A stretch of 64,000 bases of DNA from Paenibacillus_AA sp045062745 (GTDB lineage Bacteria > Bacillota > Bacilli > Paenibacillales > NBRC-103111). The notes under the pieces were generated by a model. It saw nothing but the letters and a program-made list of their open reading frames with translations, was not told where the DNA came from and did no database searches. The position numbers were made by a program, and so were the translations under genes. The stretch spans positions 1-64,000 of the forward strand of contig NZ_JBJGED010000032.1 in assembly GCF_045062745.1 (NCBI RefSeq), written 5' to 3'. Below are positions 7,380 through 15,250 of this stretch, one piece after another. How positions within the stretch are numbered: the stretch's first letter is position 1; every line of letters begins with the position of its first letter.

Positions 7380-9626
7380 ATGAAGGATCGAATTCGAATC
7401 GATAAATGGCTGGTAGGCCCAATAACCAGATGGGTCACGTTGCTTATTTGGTTAGTCGCTGCCGTGTTGTTAAACACGCTGGCACCTCCCATTAGCAAGG
7501 AAGTCGTAAACAATGCTCCCCCACTGCCTGACACCAAGCCATCCGTGCAAGCGCGTGAATTGGTTACGAGAGAATATCCGAACGCGGAAAATGCTTCTGC
7601 ACTGTTCGTATGGCATCGCCAAGGAGGACTTACCGATACCGATCTGCAGCGCATCCAACAATTTACCGAAAGATTATCGACGCGTCCCGTACCGTATCAG
7701 ACTTCCGTGCCGCCATTGCATCAAATGCCGCTTCAGGCTTTGAAAACGAAGCTGTCGGAGGACCGCAGCACCATCGTCTCACCAGTTTTCTTCAGTAAAA
7801 GCGCGCAATCGAATGAGTGGAAGGAAGGCGTAGATCAAGCGAAAAAAGAAGCGGCCGACATATTCGGTTCAGATCCGTTCGCCGTCGCCATCGATTCTCC
7901 GGCCGACTTGAACGCAAGAGTTACCGGTCAGGTCGGCATACAGATCGACGCAACCGGAGTATTCGGACAGGCCGACAAAACGTTGCTGCTCGCTACTGTA
8001 CTGCTTGTGCTCGTGCTGCTGCTGGTCATTTACCGCTCCCCGATTCTGGCCATAACCCCGCTGGTCGCCGTAGGCATCGCTTACTTCGTCATCAGTCCCA
8101 TCTTGGGCTGGATGGTGCACAGCGGCCTGATAACGGTGGAGAAGCAAGGAACCAATATCATGACGGTGTTATTGTTCGGCGCCGGTACGGATTATTGCTT
8201 GTTCCTCATTTACCGGTTCCGACAACTGCTCAAGATCGAACCGGACAAGGGCAAGGCACTTCGCGGCGCCATTACCGGATCGTCAGGGGCGATCGCGATG
8301 AGCAGTTTAACCGTCATTCTCGCGCTCCTGACGATGATCGCAGCGGAGTACGGTTCGTTCCGACTACTCGCCGCACCGTTTGGGATTTCCATCTTCATTA
8401 TGGGACTGGCCAGCTTGACGCTTGTACCTGCTTTGCTAGCCATTATGGGGCGCGCTTCCTTCTGGCCGTTCATTCCGAGGACGCCGGGCATGCTGGCCGA
8501 ACGAGCCAAGCGTAAGGGACATCCGGCCCCGGCTGTAGGCAAGCCCTCGCGCAATATGGTCGGTTCCCTTGTCGTACGTCGGCCTTGGCTCATTATGGTC
8601 GTGACCTGCATCTTGCTTGGCGGGTTTGCCTTATTCTCGACTCAGGTGAAGTTCACGTTTGATAAGCTGGCCATGTTCCCCAAAACGATGGCATCCATAG
8701 AAGGATTCACCGTCATCGGCGAGCAGTTCTCGCCCGGCCAGCTCGCTCCCGTTAAAGTGATCGTGGATACCGGCGGCAAGGATCGTGATGTTGCCCAGAC
8801 TTTGGCCTCGCTTCCTTACGTGTCCCAAGTATCCGCGCCGCAAGCCGGGAAGACGAACCCGAAACTATTGGCGTATGACATCTCCCTTAACATGAACCCT
8901 TATTCGATGGAAGCGATGAATCTCATTCCGGAACTTCGCCAAACGATCGAAGGTGTGTTGCGTCAGTCAGGCGACACGGACGCTGCGACACATGTATGGA
9001 TTTCCGGAGAAACAGCGGAGCAATATGACACGAAAGAAACCAACATACGGGATATGAGCATCATTTTGCCGCTGATTATTATCATGATCGCCACTCTCCT
9101 TGTTGTGTATTTACGTTCTTTGATCGCCGCGGCTTACCTTATTGTAACCGTATTGCTCTCGTATTTGTCGGCTTTGGGGTTAGGGTGGATCGTCTTGCAC
9201 TACTTTATGGGCATGGACATGATTCAAGGCACCATCCCGCTATATTCGTTTGTATTTTTGATCGCGCTGGGCGAGGATTACAACATTTTCGTGATCTCTT
9301 CCATCTGGCAAAAAAGCAAACGCATGCCCTTGAAGCAAGCGATCAAGGAAGGCGTGGGCGAGACGGGGTCCGTTATTACATCGGCAGGTCTCATTCTTGC
9401 GGGTACGTTCGCCGTTTTGGTCACGATGCCGGTTCAGTTGATGGTGCAAATGGGTGTCATTACCGCGCTTGGGATTCTGCTCGATACGTTCGTTGTGCGT
9501 CCGTTCCTCGTACCGGCCCTTACTTTGCTCCTCGGCAAGTGGGCCTTCTGGCCCGGACGCCGTAACTCCGTTACAGACCCGAATTCAACAGCTATCGAAA
9601 AGCAATTCGCAGGGTCGTCTGCGTGA
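7380..9626 (+). CDS. MMPL-family (RND-like) transporter
   Basis: A 748-residue transporter with two repeats, each made of one helix, a large extracytoplasmic domain and about five helices. Typical motifs: TNIMTVLLFGAGTDYCLFLIYRFRQ in the first repeat and YSFVFLIALGEDYNIFVISSI in the second, where the GxxxDY residues form the proton relay. FWP follows each repeat (ASFWPFIPR, AFWPGRR). Related to B. subtilis YdfJ/YdgH, whose genes are linked to two-component systems. Starts two bases after the VOC stop. A second MMPL protein with the same plan is at 29875. Substrate unknown, presumably a lipid or hydrophobic drug. Confidence 0.92.
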   Translation: MKDRIRIDKWLVGPITRWVTLLIWLVAAVLLNTLAPPISKEVVNNAPPLPDTKPSVQARELVTREYPNAENASALFVWHRQGGLTDTDLQRIQQFTERLSTRPVPYQTSVPPLHQMPLQALKTKLSEDRSTIVSPVFFSKSAQSNEWKEGVDQAKKEAADIFGSDPFAVAIDSPADLNARVTGQVGIQIDATGVFGQADKTLLLATVLLVLVLLLVIYRSPILAITPLVAVGIAYFVISPILGWMVHSGLITVEKQGTNIMTVLLFGAGTDYCLFLIYRFRQLLKIEPDKGKALRGAITGSSGAIAMSSLTVILALLTMIAAEYGSFRLLAAPFGISIFIMGLASLTLVPALLAIMGRASFWPFIPRTPGMLAERAKRKGHPAPAVGKPSRNMVGSLVVRRPWLIMVVTCILLGGFALFSTQVKFTFDKLAMFPKTMASIEGFTVIGEQFSPGQLAPVKVIVDTGGKDRDVAQTLASLPYVSQVSAPQAGKTNPKLLAYDISLNMNPYSMEAMNLIPELRQTIEGVLRQSGDTDAATHVWISGETAEQYDTKETNIRDMSIILPLIIIMIATLLVVYLRSLIAAAYLIVTVLLSYLSALGLGWIVLHYFMGMDMIQGTIPLYSFVFLIALGEDYNIFVISSIWQKSKRMPLKQAIKEGVGETGSVITSAGLILAGTFAVLVTMPVQLMVQMGVITALGILLDTFVVRPFLVPALTLLLGKWAFWPGRRNSVTDPNSTAIEKQFAGSSA

Positions 9627-9659
9627 AGCAGGTCGCATGAAATTTACCTAATTTGATAA

Positions 9660-9689
9660 ACTCAAGCGTTATGTGGCTTGAGTTTTTTC
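9660..9689 (+). terminator. Intrinsic terminator after the MMPL gene
   Basis: ACTCAAG (9660-9666) pairs with CTTGAGT (9677-9683) and is followed by a T-run. It ends the VOC-MMPL transcript. Confidence 0.85.
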
Positions 9690-9764
9690 AATTTTTGTGC
9701 CGGCAAATTCTTGTGAATGCCCCAAGGCCTGGTTACAATAAATTATAGAATGGAGGTTGACAGG

Positions 9765-10361
9765 ATGAGAGAGTGGGATGAAGTTTATACCAGCGGAAAC
9801 TTTCGAGACTACTGGGATCTCCCATACCCGTCTCAAGAATTGGTCGCGTTCGTGGCTTCCATGGACCTTCCCTCTAACATTGCCGCTTTGGATGTAGGCT
9901 GCGGCGCAGGCAGCGAAGCCATTTTTCTTGCCCAGCGGGGATATCGCGTAATCGGTGTCGATCTGAGTGCCGCTGCCTTGAACATCGCAAGGGAACGGGC
10001 AAACAAGGCGGAGGTTCAGGTGGATTGGCGTCAGGGCGATGCCTTGAAAATGCCGTTGGAAAACCGGTGCGTGGATATGGTCAATGATCGAGGATGTTTT
10101 CACACTATCGCCGAAGAAAATCGGGGGCGATATGCGGAGGAAGTCGCGCGGGTGCTCAAACCGGGCGGGGTGATGCTGCTCAGAGGCTGTCGCGAGAAGG
10201 CAGAAGAAGGACATTTTGTCTTAGTGACCGAACAATCCGTGGACCAGCACTTCAGCCGGTATTTTAAACGCGGCCCGGTGCTGCCGATCCAGATGACGGT
10301 CGGCAAAGGTTATAGCGAAGAAGGAATGAAGGGCAACCTGGTCGTTTTGAAAAGAAAGTGA
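9765..10361 (+). CDS. Class I SAM-dependent methyltransferase
   Basis: A 198-residue Rossmann-fold methyltransferase. Motif I is ALDVGCGAGSEAIFLA (about 41-56), followed by VIGVDLSAAAL (acidic D binding the ribose), GDALKMPLENRCVDMVNDRGCFHTI (motif IV) and LKPGGVMLLRG. ATG 9765 follows GGAGG by eight bases. It belongs to the methyltransf_11/25 group acting on small molecules. Flanked by terminators, so monocistronic. Confidence 0.88.
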   Translation: MREWDEVYTSGNFRDYWDLPYPSQELVAFVASMDLPSNIAALDVGCGAGSEAIFLAQRGYRVIGVDLSAAALNIARERANKAEVQVDWRQGDALKMPLENRCVDMVNDRGCFHTIAEENRGRYAEEVARVLKPGGVMLLRGCREKAEEGHFVLVTEQSVDQHFSRYFKRGPVLPIQMTVGKGYSEEGMKGNLVVLKRK

Positions 10362-10379
10362 AAATCGACGCAGGGCGAT

Positions 10380-10405
10380 CGCAAGAAGGCTGCAGCCTTC
10401 TTGCG
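10380..10405. repeat. 26-bp perfect palindrome
   Basis: A perfect palindrome centred on CTGCAG (CGCAAGAAGGC and its complement) just after the methyltransferase stop. No T-run follows, so it is either a weak terminator, a 3'-end stabilising hairpin or a protein-binding site. Confidence 0.6.
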
Positions 10406-10479
10406 TATGGACCGGTGGACGAGGCTAGGGCGGCTTGTGCATAAAACGGATGTAAAAAACTAAGCCTAAAAGAACGAAG

Positions 10480-10513
10480 AAGACGCCGGGGTAACGCCCG
10501 CGCGTCTTTTCTA
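10480..10513 (+). terminator. Intrinsic terminator
   Basis: AAGACGC (10480-10486) pairs with GCGTCTT (10502-10508), with additional GGG/CCC pairing inside, followed by TT-rich sequence. Confidence 0.7.
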
Positions 10514-10535
10514 TTCCTCGATACGAATTGTAGAA

Positions 10536-10575
10536 CCACCTCTCGCAAATGCCAAAAGGGGTGGCTTTTTCCTTT
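10536..10575 (+). terminator. Second possible terminator
   Basis: CCACC (10536-10540) pairs with GGTGG (10560-10564) over a long loop, followed by CTTTTTCCTTTT. Weak stem; may reinforce the first terminator before the PadR promoter. Confidence 0.4.
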
Positions 10576-10590
10576 TCTTAACGCAAACGC

Positions 10591-10631
10591 TTGACAAAGG
10601 ATCTACTACGTGATACTTTATAGTTGTAGTA
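10591..10631 (+). promoter_or_regulatory. SigA promoter with overlapping PadR-type operator
   Basis: TTGACA (10591-10596) and TACTTT (10614-10619) are spaced 17 bp. An inverted repeat TACTAC (10604-10609)/GTAGTA (10626-10631) spans the -10 box. Placed just before the PadR gene, it fits autorepression of the whole export operon (inference). Confidence 0.65.
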
Positions 10632-10674
10632 AGTAATACCGCATACCAGTCATACAGAATAGCAGGGGGTGATT

Positions 10675-11004
10675 GTGCTGGAAAACATAACGGAAATGCT
10701 CAAAGGTGTTCTCGAGGGATGTGTCCTTGAAATTATAAGCCGCCAAGAAACCTACGGCTACGAAATCACGCGGCGGCTCAACGCCCTCGGCTTCACAGAT
10801 GTTGTAGAGGGAACGGTGTACACCATTCTGATCCGGCTTGAAAAAAGCAAGCTGGTAGAGATCACCAAAAAGCCCTCCGACATGGGGCCGCCGCGAAAGT
10901 TTTTCACCCTCAATGAGGCGGGGCGCGAGGAGCTGCGGAGGTTCTGGGAAAAATGGGAGTTCGTATCATCAAAAATTAATGAGTTAAAGGAGAACAACCA
11001 ATGA
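10675..11004 (+). CDS. PadR-family transcriptional regulator
   Basis: A 109-residue short PadR (s-PadR) protein: EMLKGVLEGCVLEIISRQETYGYEITRRLNALG is the winged-helix core, EGTVYTILIRLEKSKLVE the recognition region, and PRKFFTLNEAGREELRRFWEKW the wing and dimer helix. GTG 10675 is chosen because AGGGGG lies five bases upstream. First gene of a five-gene operon with two DUF1048 proteins and a DrrAB-like exporter, overlapping the next gene by 4 bp. Typically represses its own operon until a drug binds. Confidence 0.88.
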   Translation: MLENITEMLKGVLEGCVLEIISRQETYGYEITRRLNALGFTDVVEGTVYTILIRLEKSKLVEITKKPSDMGPPRKFFTLNEAGREELRRFWEKWEFVSSKINELKENNQ

Positions 11005-11348
11005 ATTTTTGGGAAAAAATCACTGGCAGCGACATGACTAAGCAATTCAAGACATTTGAATCGCGAGCCCAAAAGCTGCCGGCCGACTATCAAGCGGCAT
11101 GGGAACAAATCAAAGCCAATCTCTGGCCGCACTCCGATTTCACCGGTCGCAACCTCATGCCAATTCTTGATGGTGTGCTTGGCCTGCTCGAAGAAACGGC
11201 GGCGGACGGTCAGAGTGTCCAGGAGGTTTTGGGTGACGATATCAAAGGCTTCTGTTCAGCGCTGGCCGGTGAAGAAGGGGCAAAGACTTATCGCGACAAG
11301 TGGCGCGAGCAACTCAACAATAATATCGCAAAAAAATTAGGTAAATAG
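11001..11348 (+). CDS. DUF1048 protein 1
   Basis: A 115-residue helical protein of the DUF1048 family: FESRAQKLPADYQAAWEQIKANLW, PILDGVLGLLEETAADGQSVQEVLGDDIKGFCSAL and KTYRDKWREQLNN. The family is nearly always encoded between a PadR regulator and an ABC exporter in Firmicutes. Start overlaps the PadR stop by 4 bp. Function unknown; a helper or effector-sensing partner of the regulator is a guess. Confidence 0.87.
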   Translation: MNFWEKITGSDMTKQFKTFESRAQKLPADYQAAWEQIKANLWPHSDFTGRNLMPILDGVLGLLEETAADGQSVQEVLGDDIKGFCSALAGEEGAKTYRDKWREQLNNNIAKKLGK

Positions 11349-11357
11349 GAGGACAAA

Positions 11358-11708
11358 ATGAGAATACAAGATATCATCAAAGGCAAAAAAGAATGGCGAG
11401 CGCACGTGGCTCGTGTCAAAGCGCTCCCGCAAGATTATCAGATTGTTTATAAAGAAATTCAAAAATATCTCTTTAAAGTCGGCCCTGTTGAGCTAACTGA
11501 CGGGACGGGTTTGCTCTCGGGGATTGTCGATCTTTTTGAAGAAGGCGCGGCCTCGGGGAAAGGCGTGCTCGAAGTGACCGGCAATGACGTAGCGGCTTTC
11601 TGCGACGATCTAATCAAAGATTCAAAAACTTACGCTGACGTCTATCAAGAATCGGTTGACCAAGAAGTTAACAAGGCCATGAAGAAGGTAACGGATAAAT
11701 TGAAGTAA
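11358..11708 (+). CDS. DUF1048 protein 2
   Basis: A 116-residue paralogue of the preceding protein, with the same order: ARVKALPQDYQIVYKEIQKYL, GLLSGIVDLFEEGAASGKGVLEVTGNDVAAFCDDLI and a lysine-rich end. GGAGG precedes ATG 11358. The tandem pair is a recurring arrangement for this family. Confidence 0.87.
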   Translation: MRIQDIIKGKKEWRAHVARVKALPQDYQIVYKEIQKYLFKVGPVELTDGTGLLSGIVDLFEEGAASGKGVLEVTGNDVAAFCDDLIKDSKTYADVYQESVDQEVNKAMKKVTDKLK

Positions 11709-11724
11709 AAGGAGGAATATCGGG

Positions 11725-12483
11725 ATGGAAAAAGCAATTGAAGTGAAAGGTTTGCGAAAATCTTTCAAGGACACAGAAGTCCTAAAGGGCGTGGATTTTG
11801 AGGTGGAAAAAGGCAGTATTTTCGCGCTGCTCGGCTCCAACGGTGCGGGCAAGACAACGATTGTCAAAATCCTCACCACGCTGCTCAAACAGGACGGAGG
11901 CACCGCCGTCGTTAACCGCTTCGACGTTGCGGCAAAGCCCGACTATGTGCGGCAGTCGATCAGTCTGACCGGGCAATTCGCGGCCGTGGACGAGATTTTG
12001 ACCGGGCGGGAAAATCTGATCATGATTGCGAAGCTGCGGCATCTTAATCATCCGCGTCAAGTTGCGGACGATTTGCTGAAACGCTTCGGCTTAACCGACG
12101 CCGCCGACCGCAAGGCGTCCACCTATTCGGGCGGTATGCGCCGCAGACTCGACATTGCCATGAGCCTGATCGGAAAACCGCAGCTCATTTTTCTCGACGA
12201 GCCGACCACAGGGCTGGACCCCGAGGCACGCATTGAGACTTGGAAGATTGTCCGGGAGCTTGCTGACGGCGGCACGACGGTATTCCTGACCACTCAGTAT
12301 TTGGATGAGGCTGAGCAGCTTGCCGATAAAATTGCCATTTTGCATAAGGGCAGGATTATTGCCAAGGGCACGCTGGAGGAACTGAAAAAGCTGTTCCCGC
12401 CCGCAAAGACGGAGTATGTGGAAAAACAACCTTCATTGGAGGAGATCTTCCTCGCAATCATCGGTACAAAGGAGGCTATGTAA
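11725..12483 (+). CDS. ABC transporter ATP-binding protein, DrrA-like
   Basis: A 252-residue ATPase: Walker A GSNGAGKTT (38-46), signature YSGGM (134-138), Walker B LIFLDEPT (154-161), and the H-loop region LTTQYLDEAEQLAD. The C-terminal tail is short, as in the daunorubicin-resistance (DrrA) group. It powers export through the permease encoded next, whose ATG overlaps this stop (TAATG). Confidence 0.93.
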   Translation: MEKAIEVKGLRKSFKDTEVLKGVDFEVEKGSIFALLGSNGAGKTTIVKILTTLLKQDGGTAVVNRFDVAAKPDYVRQSISLTGQFAAVDEILTGRENLIMIAKLRHLNHPRQVADDLLKRFGLTDAADRKASTYSGGMRRRLDIAMSLIGKPQLIFLDEPTTGLDPEARIETWKIVRELADGGTTVFLTTQYLDEAEQLADKIAILHKGRIIAKGTLEELKKLFPPAKTEYVEKQPSLEEIFLAIIGTKEAM

Positions 12484-13250
12484 TGGAGGCGATAAAGAAA
12501 CACTTTTTTAGCGATATGGGCGTTATGCTCGGGCGCTCCATGCGCCATATTACCCGCAGCCTGGACACGATCATCACGGTCTGCATCACTCCGATTGCGA
12601 TGATGCTGCTGTTCGTCTATGTGTTCGGCGGCGCCATCCAAGCCGGTACGGATAACTATGTGAACTACCTGCTGCCTGGTATCCTGCTGATTGCGATTGC
12701 TAGCGGGATAGCTTATACGGCTTACCGCCTGTTCATGGATAAGCAGCGGGGCATCATCGAGCGGTTCCACACCATGCCGATTGCGCGTTCTGCTGTACTG
12801 TGGGGGCACGTACTGACCTCGTTGGTCTCCAACTTCATTTCGGTTGTCGTCATCATACTCGTAGCGCTCATTATGGGCTTTCGTTCGTCGGCAGGGGTAC
12901 TGCCATGGCTTGCCGTAGCCGGTATACTGGTGCTGTTTACTCTGGCGTTGACTTGGGTCGCGACCATTGCCGGACTGTCCGCCAGCTCGGTGGAAGGTGC
13001 AAGCGCGTTTTCCTATCCGCTTATCTTCCTGCCGTTTATCAGCTCGGCGTTTGTGCCGACCGAGTCGATGCCGTCCGTCGTTCGCGCCTTTGCCGAAAAC
13101 CAGCCGGTGACCTCGATCGTGGAAGCCATTCGTGCGCTGCTGTCCGGTCAGCCCGTGGGCAATGATATATGGATTGCGCTTGCGTGGTGCATCGGAATTA
13201 TGCTCGTAGCTTATCTCTTTGCGATGAGGGCGTATAAAAAACGGGTGTGA
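12483..13250 (+). CDS. ABC-2 type permease, DrrB-like
   Basis: A 255-residue integral membrane protein with six helices. DNYVNYLLPGILLIAIASGIAYTAYRLFMDKQRGIIERFHTMPIARSAVLWGHV is the ABC2_membrane core, and FAENQPVTSIVEAIRALLSG the C-terminal amphipathic region. Pairs with the ATPase upstream to form an exporter of drugs or antimicrobial compounds. Last gene of the operon, followed by a terminator. Confidence 0.92.
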   Translation: MEAIKKHFFSDMGVMLGRSMRHITRSLDTIITVCITPIAMMLLFVYVFGGAIQAGTDNYVNYLLPGILLIAIASGIAYTAYRLFMDKQRGIIERFHTMPIARSAVLWGHVLTSLVSNFISVVVIILVALIMGFRSSAGVLPWLAVAGILVLFTLALTWVATIAGLSASSVEGASAFSYPLIFLPFISSAFVPTESMPSVVRAFAENQPVTSIVEAIRALLSGQPVGNDIWIALAWCIGIMLVAYLFAMRAYKKRV

Positions 13251-13282
13251 ATAACAGTCTAAAAGATGGTTTGAAGGAAAAC

Positions 13283-13322
13283 GCCAAGCCGGGAGACATA
13301 ATCCTAGGTTTGGCTTTTTTTC
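13283..13322 (+). terminator. Terminator of the PadR-ABC operon
   Basis: GCCAAGCC (13283-13290) pairs with GGTTTGGC (13307-13314) and a T-run follows. A short reading frame over it (13247-13435) is not considered a gene. Confidence 0.8.
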
Positions 13323-13451
13323 TTGCGGGTGATGTCAGCTTCGCAGGTACTACCTTGGATCGTAACGAGAGTTCAAGCAGGGATCACCTTCTGAAAGTCG
13401 AAAAAGTAAAAGCGAGCCCCCAATTTATTTTGTGAAAAATATCAGCGCGTC

Positions 13452-13493
13452 TGTCGAATATCGATGATCCCATACGTTGTCTTAATAGAGGTC
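13452..13493 (+). promoter_or_regulatory. ECF42-type promoter, copy 1 (hydrolase-sigma operon)
   Basis: TGTCGA (13452-13457), 17 bp, CGTTGT (13475-13480), 4 bp, ATAGAGG. The same three blocks with the same spacing occur at 16577 and 17033. TGTCGA is the reported -35 of ECF42 sigma factors, and an ECF42-type gene closes this operon, so positive autoregulation is likely. Confidence 0.75.
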
Positions 13494-13513
13494 AAATGAA
13501 ACCAGGAGGCACT

Positions 13514-14311
13514 ATGAATACGGTAACTTCGAAAGACGGCACAAAGATTGCTTACAGTAAGCTTGGAAGCGGCCCGCCGCTCCTGTTGATTGACGGGGCG
13601 CTTTGCAGCCGAACGAATGGCCCCAACGGCGCCTTGGCGGCTCTGCTGCAGGAGCATTTTACCGTGTATACGTACGACCGCAGAGGTCGCGGAGAGAGTG
13701 GGAATGTCGCCGCCACCTACGCGGTTGATCGTGAAATTGAGGACATCTCCGCATTGATCGAAGAAGCAGGGGGATCCGCTTTTGTGTATGGCATATCCTC
13801 CGGTGCTGCGCTGGCTCTCGAAGCGGCGAAATGCCTTCCGTCGATCAAGAAGCTGGCGTTGTATGAGGCTCCATTCGTGACCGACGACAGTCGTCAGAAG
13901 GTTCCTGATGGTTACGAAGAACAGATGGAGGCGCTTATCGAAGCGGATCGGCGCAGCGCGGCCATCAAGTTATTCATGCGGAAGGGCGTTGGGCTCCCCG
14001 CCCCGGTCGTGGCTATGATGCCGCTGATGCCGGCTTGGTCCAAGCTCAAAGCGGTCGCCCACACGCTCCCGTATGACACCCGTCTGACGATAGAGCACCA
14101 GAAAGGCCGCAAAGATACGCTGGGCCGATGGTCAAACGTCCATGTTCCCGCGCTTGTAGCGGTCGGCGGCAAGAGTCCCGCTTGGATGCGGAATGCCATG
14201 GAGTTGTTGGCAAAGACCCTGCCGAATGCGAAACACCAAACTTTGCCCGGTCAGACGCATATCGTGAAAGCCGCCGTCTTGGCACCTATACTGGTATATT
14301 ACTTTAAATAA
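13514..14311 (+). CDS. Alpha/beta-fold hydrolase
   Basis: A 265-residue hydrolase. DRRGRGESG (about 55-63) precedes the nucleophile elbow GISSG with S95, and the catalytic histidine is in LPGQTHIVKA near the C-terminus; VPALVAVGGKSP marks the acid strand. ATG 13514 follows AGGAGG. Substrate unknown. First gene of a four-gene operon with the YdeI-like, YCII and sigma factor genes, behind an ECF42-type promoter; such clusters commonly carry hydrolases. Confidence 0.85.
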   Translation: MNTVTSKDGTKIAYSKLGSGPPLLLIDGALCSRTNGPNGALAALLQEHFTVYTYDRRGRGESGNVAATYAVDREIEDISALIEEAGGSAFVYGISSGAALALEAAKCLPSIKKLALYEAPFVTDDSRQKVPDGYEEQMEALIEADRRSAAIKLFMRKGVGLPAPVVAMMPLMPAWSKLKAVAHTLPYDTRLTIEHQKGRKDTLGRWSNVHVPALVAVGGKSPAWMRNAMELLAKTLPNAKHQTLPGQTHIVKAAVLAPILVYYFK

Positions 14312-14339
14312 AAAAATAGGAGCAGTGGGAGGTAATCAA

Positions 14340-14789
14340 ATGGCAACGTTTACGGCCAACCTAGAGTTGCACGGAAAGACCGCGACAGGGATTGAGGTGC
14401 CGGAGGAGATTGTGGTTGGATTGGGCAACGGCAAAAAACCGGCCGTTCGCGTCACGTTTCGCGGGTACACTTATCGGACTACGATTGGAGTTATGGGTGG
14501 CAAGTTCCTAATTCCGGTCAGCGCCGAGCACCGGGAGAGAGCCGGGATTGCCGCCGGCGACTTGGTTGAGGTGCAGCTGGAGCTCGATACCGAGCCCCGC
14601 GAGCTTGTCGTGCCGGCCGATTTCCTGGAGGCGCTGGCACAGAACGAGAAGGCGAAGTCCTTTTTTGAAGGACTGTCTTACAGCAACAAGCGGCGTTTTG
14701 TATTGAGCATTGAAGAGGCCAAGACGGCCGAAACTAGACAGCGGAGAATCGAGAAAGCGGTCAGTTCATTAGCCGTTGAAAAAATCTAA
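14340..14789 (+). CDS. DUF1905/YdeI (OmdA)-type protein
   Basis: A 149-residue protein. Residues about 2-95 form the DUF1905 beta-barrel (FTANLELHGKTATGIEVPEEIVVGLG, VRVTFRGYTYRTTIGVMGGKFLIPVSAEHRERAGIAAGDLVEVQLELD). The C-terminus (about 105-149) is the YdeI/OmdA helical domain (FLEALAQNEKAKSFFEGLSYSNKRRFVLSIEEAKTAETRQRRIEKAV). ATG 14340 lies behind GGGAGG. Role unknown; homologues have been tied to antimicrobial peptide tolerance. Second gene of the ECF42 operon. Confidence 0.87.
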   Translation: MATFTANLELHGKTATGIEVPEEIVVGLGNGKKPAVRVTFRGYTYRTTIGVMGGKFLIPVSAEHRERAGIAAGDLVEVQLELDTEPRELVVPADFLEALAQNEKAKSFFEGLSYSNKRRFVLSIEEAKTAETRQRRIEKAVSSLAVEKI

Positions 14790-14815
14790 CCAATCGTTAC
14801 AGGAGGGATAAATTT

Positions 14816-15250
14816 ATGAGATTCATGATGATTGTAAAAGCCACGCAGGAGACGGAAGCCGGTCAACCTCCGAGTCAGGAGCTCGTGGATGCGATGTTAA
14901 AGTACAACGAGGAGCTCGTGAAAGCAGGCGTGCTGGTTGCCGCCGAGGGTCTTCATCCGACTTCGAACGCGATCCGGATCTCTTATCCGGAGCCCGGAGG
15001 TAAACCGAAAGTGATGGACGGGCCTTTCACGGAGGCGAAGGAGGTGATCGCCGGCTTCACGCTCATCGAGGTCAAATCCAGGGAGGAAGCGATCGAATGG
15101 GCGATGCGGATGCCGGATCCCTACGGCGACGGCAAAGGCGAAATCGAGCTGCGCCAAGTTTTCGAAGCGCCGGAAATTTTTATGGACCCGGAGTCGCTCG
15201 CGAAAGAGGAGCATTTGCGTGAAACGGTGACGAGGCGGAAAAAACCGTGA
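14816..15250 (+). CDS. YCII/DGPF-domain protein 1
   Basis: A 144-residue protein with the DGPF motif (KVMDGPFTEAKEVIAGFTLIEV) typical of YCII-related proteins linked to ECF42 sigma factors. N-terminus MRFMMIVKATQETEAG and MRMPDPYGDGKGEIELRQVFE are shared with the two other copies at 16649 and 17101. Overlaps the sigma gene by 4 bp, so both are co-translated. The domain forms a ferredoxin-like dimer; enzymatic role unproven. AGGAGG precedes ATG 14816. Confidence 0.92.
   Translation: MRFMMIVKATQETEAGQPPSQELVDAMLKYNEELVKAGVLVAAEGLHPTSNAIRISYPEPGGKPKVMDGPFTEAKEVIAGFTLIEVKSREEAIEWAMRMPDPYGDGKGEIELRQVFEAPEIFMDPESLAKEEHLRETVTRRKKP

Noticed and set aside
13247..13435. 62-codon frame after the ABC permease
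   Set aside because: Runs through the operon terminator and has no ribosome binding site.
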